Assembly (NCBI GenBank): GCA_964425135.1
Contig: CAYRKW010000015.1
Coordinates: 1-58,637 of the forward strand
DNA from: CAYLLD01 sp964425135
GTDB taxonomy: Bacteria; Pseudomonadota; Alphaproteobacteria; Rhodobacterales; Rhodobacteraceae
Length of the DNA stretch: 58,637 nucleotides
Direction: 5' to 3'
The translations under genes were made by a program, and so were the position numbers. This document shows, piece after piece, positions 18,432 to 29,479 of the stretch. The notes under the pieces were generated by a model, which saw nothing but the letters and a program-made list of their open reading frames with translations, had not been told where the DNA came from and searched no databases. Each line of letters starts with the position of its first letter. The first letter of the stretch is position 1.

Positions 18432-19469
18432 ATGAGCACAGAACATCGCATAGCCGTCATCGGCGCCGGTCTCGTCGGCACCCAGCATATAGAACGCCTC
18501 ACCCAATCGTCGCGCGCGCGCCTCGCCTCCATCACAGATCCAGCGCAAACCGCAGGCAAAATCGCCGCCCGCCGCGGCGTCGCACGGTTTGAAACCGTAG
18601 ACGAGATGCTCGCAAAAGACCGCCCCGACGGCGTCATCATCGCGACCCCAAACGACCAGCACCGCAGCGGCGCGCGCGCCACCATCGAGGCAGGCATCCC
18701 TACACTGATCGAAAAACCAATCGCTCAAACCGCGCAGGCCGCCCGGGACATCGTGCAAGCGGTCCAATCGAGCGCCGTGCCTGTCCTGATCGGCCACCAC
18801 CGCCGCCACTCCCCCGCAATCAATGCGGCCAAAACCCAGATCGATGCAGGCGCAATTGGCGAGATCACCGCCATCCACATGTCCTGCTGGCTCTATAAAC
18901 CCGATGATTATTTCTCCGCCGCATGGCGCACCCGCAAAGGCGCGGGTCCGGTCTTCATCAACCTCATCCACGACATTGACCTGTTGCGCCATCTTGGCGG
19001 AGAGATCGAAAGCGTGCAGGCCCTCACATCAAACGCGCGCAGGCGCCATACTGTCGAAGACACTGCCACAGTGATCGCCCGGCTCCAAAGCGGCGCACTC
19101 GCCACCCTGACCATCTCCGATACCATACCCGCCCCCCATAGTTGGGAACTGACGGCCGCCGAAAACCCGGCCTACCCGCGCACAGGCCAATCCGCCTATC
19201 ACATCGGCGGCACCCATGGCACGCTCACCCTGCCCGATCTCAAACTGTGGAAAAACAAAGACACCCGCAGCTGGTGGGAGCCCATGAGCGCCACCGCCCT
19301 GCCCAAATCCCCGGGCGATCCGCTGATCGCACAACTCGATCACTTTTGCGATCTCATCGAACGCAAAGCCGAGCCGATAGTCACCGCACAGGACGGTTAC
19401 AACTCCTTGCGCGCCATCGAGGCGATCATCCAGGCCGCAGAGAACGGCATGAGCATTACCTTGACGTAA
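18432..19469 (+). CDS. Gfo/Idh/MocA-family oxidoreductase
   Basis: 345 residues. N-terminal Rossmann domain with GAGLVGTQHIERL and the family's EKPIAQT motif (catalytic-region lysine) around residue 95, and a C-terminal alpha/beta domain with the conserved HDIDLLRHLGG. Such enzymes oxidise sugars, inositols or related polyols with NAD(P)+. The substrate is not deducible. It stands alone between the pckA terminator and the dnaG region. Confidence 0.88.
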   Translation: MSTEHRIAVIGAGLVGTQHIERLTQSSRARLASITDPAQTAGKIAARRGVARFETVDEMLAKDRPDGVIIATPNDQHRSGARATIEAGIPTLIEKPIAQTAQAARDIVQAVQSSAVPVLIGHHRRHSPAINAAKTQIDAGAIGEITAIHMSCWLYKPDDYFSAAWRTRKGAGPVFINLIHDIDLLRHLGGEIESVQALTSNARRRHTVEDTATVIARLQSGALATLTISDTIPAPHSWELTAAENPAYPRTGQSAYHIGGTHGTLTLPDLKLWKNKDTRSWWEPMSATALPKSPGDPLIAQLDHFCDLIERKAEPIVTAQDGYNSLRAIEAIIQAAENGMSITLT

Positions 19470-19538
19470 ACACTGCTGTTGCAAAACACCGCCCCAAACC
19501 GCCCGCTGCGCTTAACGTTTCCCAACCGCATATCCGAC

Positions 19539-19578
19539 TGTGCATAGATTGTGCATCGCTTGTGCATAGGATGTGCAT
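19539..19578. repeat. Four phased TGTGCAT iterons, period 11 bp
   Basis: The word TGTGCAT occurs at 19539, 19550, 19561 and 19572, each exactly 11 bp after the last, so all copies face nearly the same side of the helix. The spacers differ (AGAT, CGCT, AGGA), which argues for selection on the 7-mer rather than a recent slippage repeat. It lies about 235 bp upstream of dnaG and could be a multi-site binding array. Confidence 0.75.
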
Positions 19579-19644
19579 CCCCAAATTTCCCGTTAACCCT
19601 TTAAAATAACGCCCGAACGCCCGATTAACCAAATCCCCGCCGTT

Positions 19645-19683
19645 TTTCGCATTTCCCAAAATACTCGCCCGTCGCGGCAGCGA
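19645..19683. repeat. Dispersed repeat copy (cccaaaatactc family)
   Basis: TTCGCATTTCCCAAAATACT is nearly the same as TTCGCTTTTCCCAAAATACT at 39307-39326, and both continue with CxCCCG and a GC-rich hairpin. It is noncoding and lies about 130 bp in front of dnaG. Confidence 0.55.
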
Positions 19684-19811
19684 CCGCACCGCGCTGCGCA
19701 AGCGCTTTTATAATCGCGCCGCGCGCCAGCGCGGCACATTTTTTAAAGGCCAAAAGCCCGCCCCGCAAACTCCCATATTGCACCTGACCGCCCAGAGCGC
19801 GATACTGCGCC

Positions 19812-21785
19812 ATGGCATTTCCACCCGGCTTTCTTGATGAGATAAAATCCCGCGTCAGCCTATCGCATGTGGCAGGCAAGAAGGTCACATGGGACAGTCG
19901 CAAATCCAACCCCGCCAAAGGCGACTACTGGGCACCCTGCCCGTTCCATCAGGAAAAAACCCCCTCCTTCCACGTCGATGATGCCAAGGGCTTTTACTAC
20001 TGTTTTGGCTGCCACGAAAAAGGCGATATCGTCGGTTTCACCATGGCCACAGAAAACCTCAGCTTCATTGAGGCGGTCGAGCGCCTGGCAGGTGAGGCAG
20101 GTCTGGAGATGCCTACCCGCGATCCCAAAGCGCGTGAGAAATCAGACGCCCGCACCCGGCTCGTCGCGGTGATGGAGACCGCAACTCAGTTTTTCCGACT
20201 GCAACTCAAAACAGCTGCCGCAGACCAAGCACGCGACTATCTGACCAAACGCGGGCTCAACGAGGATCATCAAACCCGCTTCGAGATCGGCTTTGCCTCC
20301 AACACCCGCACGGCCCTCACCGACCACCTCAAAGGCAAAGGCATCTCCGATGAGGACATCATCACCGCAGGTCTTGCGATCAAACCCGATGACGGCGGCA
20401 AACCCTTTGATCGGTTCAGAAACCGCATCATCTTCCCCATCCGCGATCCACAAAACCGCGCCATAGCCTTCGGAGGCCGCGCACTCGATCCCAACGCTCG
20501 CGCCAAATACCTCAACTCCCCCGAAACGCCGCTCTTTGACAAAGGCCGCACTCTCTACAACTTCTCACCTGCACGCGAAGCCTCCGGCAAATCCGGCGCG
20601 CTCATCGTTGCCGAGGGCTACATGGACGTCATCGCTCTGGTCACCCATGGCTTTGCCCATACCATCGCGCCCAATGGCACCGCGATCACACCCGATCAGC
20701 TGCGCCTGATGTGGCGCATCGCGCCCGAGCCGATCATCGCCCTTGATGGCGATCAGGCTGGCCAGCGCGCCGCCGCACGCCTCATTGACATAGCCCTGCC
20801 GCTTCTGGAAGCTGGAAAGTCATTGCGCTTCAGCGCCTTGCCGACAGGACTTGATCCTGATGACCTGCTGCGCCAGCAAGGACCATCAGCAATGCAGACA
20901 CTCTTCGACAAATCCAAACCGCTCTTTGATCTGATGTGGGAGCGTGAAACAGGCGCAGCGCCGCTCGATACGCCAGAGCGCCGCGCCGCCTTCGATCAAC
21001 GCCTCAAATCAATCCTGCACAGCATCGAAGACGCCTCCGTGCGCCGCCATTATGACGCGGAAATCCGAACCCGCCGCCGCGTCCTCTTCACACCGCAGCA
21101 GACCAACCCCAGACAGAACATCTTCTCCCGTGGCGCTTCCCGCGGCCCCGCAAAACGTGGCGCGGCGGCCCGTCCGATCCCCCCATCGCTTGGCACCAAA
21201 AACTCTGCGCTCGCGACCGCCGGATCAGACGCCATCGCCACCCGCATGCGCGAGACGACCATACTCGGCCTTTGCCTTGCCCACCCCATCATCATTTCAG
21301 CCTGCGAGAGCGCGCTTGAAAGCGTCGTCTTCCAAACCCCCGAACTCGCCCAACTGCGCGATGCGCTGATCACCCACAGCGCCAGCGACGGGAACGCTCA
21401 AGGCAGCAAATCGCTCAAAGATAAAATAATTTCACAAATCGGACCCCACGGCCTTGAAATGGTCGAGACATCGAACCATCTCAAGACGCACCCCTTGATC
21501 AAATCTGGAACCGACGCATTGGTTGTCCAAGCTGCTCTTCTTGACGACATCTCCCGCCACCGCGCCATTCTGGGGCGAAGTTCAGAAAATCTTGATGCTC
21601 AATCTGACATCACCTCCGACCATCAGGACGAAGGGCTGACATGGCGGTCTCGCGAAGCGATGGAGGCCGAAGAACGCGCCGCCCGCGTCGATTTTGATAG
21701 TGGCAAAGGGGACGCATCGTCTGATCAAAGCGGTGATGACTACTTCAAAGATTTGTTTGATCGAGAAGTGTGGATAAAAAAATAG
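19812..21785 (+). CDS. dnaG: DNA primase
   Basis: 657 residues. Makes the RNA primers for replication. The N-terminal zinc domain has Cys43, His46, Cys64 and Cys67 (CPFH..CFGC), the TOPRIM core has VAEGYMDVIAL and DGDQAGQRAA, and the variable C-terminal part would bind DnaB helicase. It is the first gene of the classical macromolecular synthesis pair dnaG-rpoD; rpoD follows after 114 bp. The start at 19812 fits the usual short lead before the zinc domain. Confidence 0.96.
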   Translation: MAFPPGFLDEIKSRVSLSHVAGKKVTWDSRKSNPAKGDYWAPCPFHQEKTPSFHVDDAKGFYYCFGCHEKGDIVGFTMATENLSFIEAVERLAGEAGLEMPTRDPKAREKSDARTRLVAVMETATQFFRLQLKTAAADQARDYLTKRGLNEDHQTRFEIGFASNTRTALTDHLKGKGISDEDIITAGLAIKPDDGGKPFDRFRNRIIFPIRDPQNRAIAFGGRALDPNARAKYLNSPETPLFDKGRTLYNFSPAREASGKSGALIVAEGYMDVIALVTHGFAHTIAPNGTAITPDQLRLMWRIAPEPIIALDGDQAGQRAAARLIDIALPLLEAGKSLRFSALPTGLDPDDLLRQQGPSAMQTLFDKSKPLFDLMWERETGAAPLDTPERRAAFDQRLKSILHSIEDASVRRHYDAEIRTRRRVLFTPQQTNPRQNIFSRGASRGPAKRGAAARPIPPSLGTKNSALATAGSDAIATRMRETTILGLCLAHPIIISACESALESVVFQTPELAQLRDALITHSASDGNAQGSKSLKDKIISQIGPHGLEMVETSNHLKTHPLIKSGTDALVVQAALLDDISRHRAILGRSSENLDAQSDITSDHQDEGLTWRSREAMEAEERAARVDFDSGKGDASSDQSGDDYFKDLFDREVWIKK

Positions 21786-21801
21786 AGGTCCGCGTGGATT
21801 G

Positions 21802-21816
21802 CGAATCAGTGATTCG
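21802..21816. promoter_or_regulatory. 15-bp palindrome between dnaG and rpoD
   Basis: CGAATCAGTGATTCG is a perfect inverted repeat with a one-base centre, about 90 bp before rpoD; the half site GTGATTCG recurs at about 21830. It could be an operator of an internal rpoD promoter. Sequence-only evidence. Confidence 0.35.
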
Positions 21817-21899
21817 TTATTTAAGCGGGTGTGATTCGAAAGCGCTTTGACACCGCAATCGATCCGACCTCGGGGTGACATATCTTACGGAGACGCCAG

Positions 21900-23927
<2,028 letters not shown>

Positions 23928-23936
23928 TAGATCCGC

Positions 23937-24467
23937 TTGAGCCCAGCGCGAAAAAAACAAACATCTCTCATCGGCGCCGCCGGTGAGCATCTGGTGATGG
24001 GCGAGCTGCTTCGGCGCGGCCACATCGCTGCGCTCGCACCGCAAGGCGCACCGAACATGGACATCCTGATTGCCGATCAAGCCGGCAACCGTTTATTCAG
24101 TATTCAGGTTAAAACACGCACTCAAATCGGTGGCGATGGCGGCTGGCACATGGGGGTGAAGCACGAAACGATCTGCGAAGATCAGTTGTTCTACGTCTTC
24201 GTCGATCTGGGAAACCAAGACTGGTCGGCCATCGACTATTACGTAGTGCCGTCTGCGACCGTCTCCCGAACCGTTCGCGAAACCCACCTCATCTGGTCTC
24301 GGAATCCGGGCAAGACGGGACAGCCGCGCAAATCCGCCACGACGATGCGGCGCATTCGACCCGATTATTCCAGCATCTACAGCTCCGAGCATCCAGACCC
24401 CAAATATCAAGCCGGATGGATGGACAAATACAAAAATGCTTGGCACGTTTTCGAAGCCGAACCATAG
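23937..24467 (+). CDS. Putative PD-(D/E)XK nuclease-fold protein
   Basis: 176 residues. It starts at a TTG (23937), because the next ATG in frame would remove the conserved glutamate in GAAGEHLVMGELLRRG. The order G-x-x-G-E, then APNMDILIAD, then FSIQVKTR is the E / D / QxK skeleton of PD-(D/E)XK nuclease-like domains (DUF4365 and relatives). Active-site residues thus look intact. No partner methylase or mobility gene is near; it lies 9 bp after rpoD and 20 bp before hlyU. The role is unknown; DNA repair or an orphan restriction-like enzyme are possible. Confidence 0.6.
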   Translation: MSPARKKQTSLIGAAGEHLVMGELLRRGHIAALAPQGAPNMDILIADQAGNRLFSIQVKTRTQIGGDGGWHMGVKHETICEDQLFYVFVDLGNQDWSAIDYYVVPSATVSRTVRETHLIWSRNPGKTGQPRKSATTMRRIRPDYSSIYSSEHPDPKYQAGWMDKYKNAWHVFEAEP

Positions 24468-24487
24468 ATCACAAAGAAAGCGCCCAG

Positions 24488-24760
24488 ATGTCCCTCCTCA
24501 AACGCCTCTTCGGCGGCGGTGCCAGCAAACCTCAAACCGAACCGGTCGAGCACAACGGCTACCGTATCTTCCCCGAACCGCAGAGCACCTCTGGCGGTCA
24601 CCGCATCGCAGCGCGTATCGAAAAAGACTTCGGGACAGAGACAAAAACCCACCACATGATCCGCGCCGATGTCATCTCCAATCGCGAAGAGGTGGAAAGC
24701 GCGATCGTAAATAAAGCCCGCCAAGTCATCGACGAACAAGGCGATCAAATCTTCACCTGA
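24488..24760 (+). CDS. HlyU-family protein
   Basis: 90 residues from the ATG at 24488 (MSLLKRLFGGG), preceded by AGAAAG. Pattern EHNGYRIFPEPQ, GGHRIAARIEKDFG and HHMIRADVISNREEVE is that of the HlyU_trans domain. The name comes from the Vibrio haemolysin regulator, but these small alphaproteobacterial proteins lack a visible helix-turn-helix, so a regulatory role is unproven. Confidence 0.8.
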   Translation: MSLLKRLFGGGASKPQTEPVEHNGYRIFPEPQSTSGGHRIAARIEKDFGTETKTHHMIRADVISNREEVESAIVNKARQVIDEQGDQIFT

Positions 24761-25188
24761 TCAAAACACTGATCTGAACACACGGCAAACTCGCATCTCC
24801 TCAATGCGTTCACCACACGCCCGCTCGCGCCCTTGCACCACATCCACCGCGGAATAAATACTAAGGCATTGTTTTATTTAGCCTTTTAGAAAGGGGCATA
24901 TGAACGTAGCATAGCAACGCGGCACCCAAACCAACCCTAAACCTGAATTACCTTCGCCCCTAAGCGCCTCCCAAGAAACGCCCAAAATCTCCGCCGCCAG
25001 ACGCAACGCGCCAACACCTCCACCTTCTTTGGTTCACAAATATCCCGCTCCGCGCGCAGCGGTGCCCTGCGTGGCAGGCGGATATTTTGCGCAGCAAAAT
25101 TGCGCCAAGAACGCAAGGCAAAATAACGGCGCGCGACCAGCGCGTCACCGCTTGGCAATCCTGCGCAGCCTGCGCTAAACACGCCATC
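24761..25188. other. 428-bp intergenic region hlyU / yjbQ
   Basis: No gene seen. An AT-rich stretch at about 24850-24905 (with TAAGGCATTGTT, a word also found before ihfA at about 35551) is followed by the dispersed repeat at 25022-25150. Confidence 0.5.
25022..25150. repeat. Dispersed repeat copy (ctttggttc..aaatatcc type)
   Basis: CTTCTTTGGTTCACAAATAT matches the element at 277-298, then a GC-rich region with short palindromes (GCGCGCAGCGG, GCGCAGCAAAATTGCGC) follows. Noncoding, upstream of yjbQ. Confidence 0.45.
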
Positions 25189-25593
25189 ATGCACCACACG
25201 ATCACCATCAACACCCACGGCCCCGGCCTCTACGAGTTCACACAGCAACTGACCCACCTGCCGCTCACCGGCGCACTCCTTTCGCTATTCATACGCCACA
25301 CCTCTGCCTCCCTGCTCATTCAGGAAAACGCCGATAGCGACGTAAGGGCTGATCTCGCCGACTGGCTCCACCGTACCATCCCGCCCTCCAATCACCCGGA
25401 TCAAAGCTGGATGCGCCACACCGCCGAAGGCCCCGATGACATGCCCGCCCACATCAAATCCGCCATCCTGCCTGTCTCCCTGTCGATCCCCATCATCGAC
25501 GGCACGCTGGCGCTGGGCACATGGCAAGGCGTCTATCTCGTTGAGCATCGCACGGCCCCGCATACCCGCAAAATCATCGCAACCATCACTTGA
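25189..25593 (+). CDS. yjbQ: YjbQ / UPF0047 family protein
   Basis: 134 residues from the ATG at 25189 (MHHTITINTHGPG); longer starts add unrelated residues. Conserved parts are IRHTSASLLIQENAD, WMRHTAEGPDDMPAHIK and GTWQGVYLVEHR, with the histidines thought to bind metal. E. coli YjbQ has been reported to have weak thiamine-phosphate synthase activity; the true role is unsettled. Confidence 0.9.
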   Translation: MHHTITINTHGPGLYEFTQQLTHLPLTGALLSLFIRHTSASLLIQENADSDVRADLADWLHRTIPPSNHPDQSWMRHTAEGPDDMPAHIKSAILPVSLSIPIIDGTLALGTWQGVYLVEHRTAPHTRKIIATIT

Positions 25594-25663
25594 TCCCACC
25601 CCCGACAAAATGCTCTAATGGCGCGCAATAAGAGCAGATAAAAACTCAGGGATAAAAGCCCCA

Positions 25664-27649
25664 ATGGCCCCAGCCGCAGACGACCTCTTTGCAGAGGATG
25701 CAGCGTCCAAAGACTATGATGCCTCCTCCATCGAAGTGCTGGAGGGGCTTGAGCCTGTGCGCAAACGTCCCGGTATGTACATTGGCGGCACCGATGATCG
25801 CGCCCTGCATCACCTGGTCGCCGAAGTGCTCGACAACTCTATGGATGAGGCCGTTGCAGGTCATGCCAACCGGATCGAGATTGAGCTAAACGGCGATTAC
25901 TCCTGCACGATCCGCGATAATGGCCGCGGTATTCCCGTCGATCCGCACCCCAAGTTTCCTGATAAATCCGCCCTCGAAGTCATCCTGTGCACGCTCCACG
26001 CAGGCGGCAAATTTTCCGGCAAAGCCTATCAGACATCGGGCGGCCTGCACGGCGTTGGTGTGTCTGTCGTCAACGCGCTCTCGGACCATCTCGAAGTCGA
26101 AGTTGCCCGCAACAAACAACTCTACCGCCAGACATTTTCCCGCGGCATCCCGCAAGGCGCGGTCGAAAACATCGGCCCCACCCCAAACCGGCGCGGCACC
26201 ACCGTCACTTTCCATCCGGACGCGGAGATTTTTGGCCCCAACGCGCGGCTTAAACCCGCGCGCCTTCTGTCCATGGCCCGCTCCAAAGCCTATCTCTTTT
26301 CGGGCGTCGAAATCCGCTGGAAATGCGATCCGGCGATCATCAAGGACGACACGCCAGAACAAGCCACGTTCCATTTCCCCGGTGGCCTTGCCGATTACCT
26401 CAACGAACGGCTCGACGGCGCAGCAACCTATTCCGCCGCCCCCTTCGCAGGCAAAGTCACTTTCGCTGAGAAATTCAACAACGACACCCCAGGCTCTGTT
26501 GAATGGGCGATCAACTGGACGCCTGCGCGCGATGCGTTTGTCACCTCATATTGTAACACGGTGCCAACCCCTGAAGGCGGCACCCATGAGACCGGCTTCT
26601 GGGCCGCCATCACCAAAGGCATCCGCGCCTACGGCGAATTGGCCAACAACCGCAAAGCCGCCCAAATCACCCGCGACGACATCCAGTCGGGCGGCTCGGC
26701 GCTGATTTCCGTTTTCATCCGCGAGCCTGAGTTTGTCGGCCAGACCAAAGACCGCCTCGCCACCACCGAAGCCCAGCGCCTTGTCGAAAACTCCGTGCGC
26801 GACCATTTCGACAACTGGCTCGCCGCCGATCCCAAATCCGCCTCCGCGATCCTCGATTTCGTCGTCTTGCGCACCGAAGAGCGCTTGCGCCGCAAGGCCG
26901 AGAAAGAGACCGCCCGCAAATCCGCGACCAAGAAACTGCGCCTGCCCGGCAAGCTGGTCGATTGCACCAATGCAGACCGCTCCGGTACAGAGCTGTTCAT
27001 CGTCGAAGGCGACAGCGCTGGTGGTTCCGCCAAAATGGCGCGGGACCGCAAGACCCAGGCCCTCCTGCCCCTGCGCGGTAAAATCCTCAACGTCCTTGGC
27101 GCAGCCTCGTCAAAACTCAGCCAGAACGCTGAATTGAGCGACCTGTCCCAGGCGCTCGGTGTCGGTTTGGGCACGCGCTTTAACATCGAAGATCTACGCT
27201 ATGACAAAATCATCATCATGACCGACGCGGATGTCGATGGTGCACATATCGCCTCGCTCTTGATGACCTTCTTTTTCACCCAGATGCGCCCGATGATCGA
27301 CCAAGGCCACCTCTACCTTGCCCAACCCCCGCTTTACCGCATCTCCCAAGGCGCACGCCGTGTCTATTGCATGGATGATGCGGAGAAGAACCAACTCGTT
27401 GACAAGGGCTTGGGCGGCAAAGGCAAAATCGACGTCTCCCGCTTCAAGGGACTTGGCGAGATGGACGCAAAAGACCTCAAAGAAACCACCATGGACCCGG
27501 CCACCCGCACCCTGATCCGCGTGCGCATCGCCGAGGAAGAGCCGGGCGATACCGCTGATCTGGTGGAGCGTTTGATGGGCAAGAAACCCGAGTTGCGCTT
27601 TGAGTACATTCAGGCCAATGCCAAATTCGTCGAAGAAATCGACGTCTGA
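25664..27649 (+). CDS. parE: DNA topoisomerase IV subunit B (ParE)
   Basis: 661 residues. ATPase subunit of topoisomerase IV. The GHKL ATP site is seen in LDNSMDEAVAG and IRDNGRGIPVD, the transducer domain lies in the middle, and the TOPRIM domain has LFIVEGDSAGGSAKMARDR and DADVDGAHIASLLMTFF. Its length is too short for GyrB, which supports ParE. The partner parC is 20 kb away at 2813-5050. Confidence 0.95.
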   Translation: MAPAADDLFAEDAASKDYDASSIEVLEGLEPVRKRPGMYIGGTDDRALHHLVAEVLDNSMDEAVAGHANRIEIELNGDYSCTIRDNGRGIPVDPHPKFPDKSALEVILCTLHAGGKFSGKAYQTSGGLHGVGVSVVNALSDHLEVEVARNKQLYRQTFSRGIPQGAVENIGPTPNRRGTTVTFHPDAEIFGPNARLKPARLLSMARSKAYLFSGVEIRWKCDPAIIKDDTPEQATFHFPGGLADYLNERLDGAATYSAAPFAGKVTFAEKFNNDTPGSVEWAINWTPARDAFVTSYCNTVPTPEGGTHETGFWAAITKGIRAYGELANNRKAAQITRDDIQSGGSALISVFIREPEFVGQTKDRLATTEAQRLVENSVRDHFDNWLAADPKSASAILDFVVLRTEERLRRKAEKETARKSATKKLRLPGKLVDCTNADRSGTELFIVEGDSAGGSAKMARDRKTQALLPLRGKILNVLGAASSKLSQNAELSDLSQALGVGLGTRFNIEDLRYDKIIIMTDADVDGAHIASLLMTFFFTQMRPMIDQGHLYLAQPPLYRISQGARRVYCMDDAEKNQLVDKGLGGKGKIDVSRFKGLGEMDAKDLKETTMDPATRTLIRVRIAEEEPGDTADLVERLMGKKPELRFEYIQANAKFVEEIDV

Positions 27650-27718
27650 CACGCCATAAATCAGTCAAAATCCTGCGCGAGACGCTGTTCCATTGAATGA
27701 ACAGCGGATTAAGCGGTT

Positions 27719-28141
27719 ATGTTAGTCAAAACAGTTGCCATCATGCTCGGCCTATGCATCTGCGTTCTGATGTTCGGCGGTCATTTCATCAACCTCGACA
27801 GCGGCACCCGTTACGCCCGCGTCTCGGTGATCGCGGCAGAAGACGCGTTTGCTGGTAAGACCAAAATCACCGTCAATACCCCCGATGACGGCCCCGTATC
27901 TCTAAAAAGCTCTGATCCGCTGGGGCCCGGCAATATCATCTGCCTGAAAACCGGTAAGGGCTATTTTTCGCCCGAACCCAGCTACTCCATCGCGGCCATC
28001 GACAAATGCAAACTTCCCGTCTCCCGCACAATTGTGAAATCCGGCACAGCAAAGGTGGAGCGCGGCAGCAACGGGCGATCCCGGACCATTACCGTCGGCA
28101 ACGGTGACAGCTTCCGCAATAAGACCATCAAGGTGCAGTAA
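27719..28141 (+). CDS. Hypothetical membrane-anchored protein
   Basis: 140 residues. One N-terminal hydrophobic helix (about 3-24, VAIMLGLCICVLMFGGHFI) followed by a small soluble domain that should lie outside the membrane, with VSLKSSDPLGPGNIICLKTGKGYF and a basic C-terminus. No family recognised. It lies 69 bp downstream of parE in the same direction. Confidence 0.6.
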   Translation: MLVKTVAIMLGLCICVLMFGGHFINLDSGTRYARVSVIAAEDAFAGKTKITVNTPDDGPVSLKSSDPLGPGNIICLKTGKGYFSPEPSYSIAAIDKCKLPVSRTIVKSGTAKVERGSNGRSRTITVGNGDSFRNKTIKVQ

Positions 28142-28273
28142 GCGCGCTCGAAGCGATGCAATGTGCTGTGGCACGTTCGGTTTGGATATCACCAATTGAG
28201 CGCTTTCCAAATCAATCCAATCTCGTCGCATCAATCCAGTATTTTGCCCTTCCAAAAGACGTGAGCCTGCACC

Positions 28274-29479
28274 ATGCTGGCGCGCATGATTGAGATATTC
28301 GATAAGCCCTTCACCCAGCAAGAACCCCTGCCCGACGCCGCAATTGCGCGCGTGACCGAGCTTTTGCAAAACGGCCGCTTGCATCGCTACAATATTGCGG
28401 GCGACGAGGTGCCGGAGAGCACGCTGCTGGAGGAAGACTACGCCGCCTATCAGGGCGCGAAGTATTGTGTCGCCGTCACATCTGGCGGACAGGCCATGCA
28501 GATCTCGATGCGCGCTGCCGGTCTCAAGCCAGGCGACAAGGTGCTCACCAACGCCTACACGCTCGCCCCGGTTCCGGGGGCAATCCACGCGGTTGGCGGC
28601 GTGCCGGTGCTGGTCGAGATTGAGCGCAACTGGCACATTGATTTGGATCATCTGGAGGTGCAGGCCAAAGCCTCCGGCGCGACATTCATGATGCTATCGC
28701 TCATGCGCGGGCACATCCCCGACATGGCCCGCATCACCGATATTTGCGCGCGATATGGCATCACGCTGATTGAGGATTGCGCGCATACGATGGGTGCAAG
28801 CTGGCAAGGCACCAAGTCCGGCAATTTTGGCAAGGCCGCCTGTTTTTCCACCCAAACCTACAAGCATATCAATTCCGGCGAAGGCGGTCTCATCACCACC
28901 GATGACCCCGAACTCGCCGCCCGTGCCGTGATCACTTCCGGCTCTTACATGCTTTATGAGGCTCATGGCGCGCGGCCAGATGATGCGGTGTTCGAGCGGA
29001 TCAAACTTGATGCGCCCAATTGCTCGGCCCGTCTCGATAACGCCCGCGCAGCCATGATCCGCGCCCAGCTTCCGACCCTTGATCACAACGTCGCCCGCTG
29101 GAACGATCGCTACAACGTGCTCGCCAAAGGGCTGTCGGCCATCGAGGGATTGGATGTGCCAGAACGCGCGCAGCACGAAGCCTTCGTCGGCTCATCCATC
29201 CAGTTCCACGCAACCGCGCTCGGACCCGAACGTATCCCCGATTTCGTCACAGCCGCCGCCGCCCGCGGGATCGACATCAAATGGTTCGGCGCAGCGGCCC
29301 CCAAAGCCTTCACCTCCCGCTATGACAGTTGGGAATATCTCGGCCCCGCCCCAGATTTGAAACAAACCAAAGATGTACTTTCGACCACCTGCGATATGCG
29401 CGTGCCCCTGACATTCTCGACCGATGATTGCACCAAAATCGCACGCATCCTTGACGACATTCACAGCGAGATGACATGA
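28274..29479 (+). CDS. DegT/DnrJ/EryC1/StrS-family aminotransferase
   Basis: 401 residues. PLP enzyme of the sugar-aminotransferase family: PLP-binding EDCAH at 167-171 and the Schiff-base lysine Lys197 in STQTYKHINSGEGG. Such enzymes usually make amino sugars, but this gene overlaps the next one, a ureohydrolase, by 4 bp (ATGA), which links it to guanidino-compound metabolism instead. No sugar-nucleotide genes are near. An ATG at 28286 is an alternative start. Confidence 0.88.
   Translation: MLARMIEIFDKPFTQQEPLPDAAIARVTELLQNGRLHRYNIAGDEVPESTLLEEDYAAYQGAKYCVAVTSGGQAMQISMRAAGLKPGDKVLTNAYTLAPVPGAIHAVGGVPVLVEIERNWHIDLDHLEVQAKASGATFMMLSLMRGHIPDMARITDICARYGITLIEDCAHTMGASWQGTKSGNFGKAACFSTQTYKHINSGEGGLITTDDPELAARAVITSGSYMLYEAHGARPDDAVFERIKLDAPNCSARLDNARAAMIRAQLPTLDHNVARWNDRYNVLAKGLSAIEGLDVPERAQHEAFVGSSIQFHATALGPERIPDFVTAAAARGIDIKWFGAAAPKAFTSRYDSWEYLGPAPDLKQTKDVLSTTCDMRVPLTFSTDDCTKIARILDDIHSEMT

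Larger units (their letters stand above)
19470..19811. promoter_or_regulatory. 342-bp region upstream of dnaG
   Basis: Holds the four-fold 11-bp TGTGCAT array at 19539-19578, an AT-rich stretch after it (around 19590-19640), and a copy of the dispersed CCCAAAATACTC repeat at about 19645-19683. No gene is visible. It should carry the promoter(s) of the dnaG-rpoD operon. Confidence 0.5.

Noticed and set aside
19539..19578. Repeat array read as a CRISPR
   Set aside because: The repeat unit is 7 bp with 4-bp spacers, far too short, and no cas gene is present.
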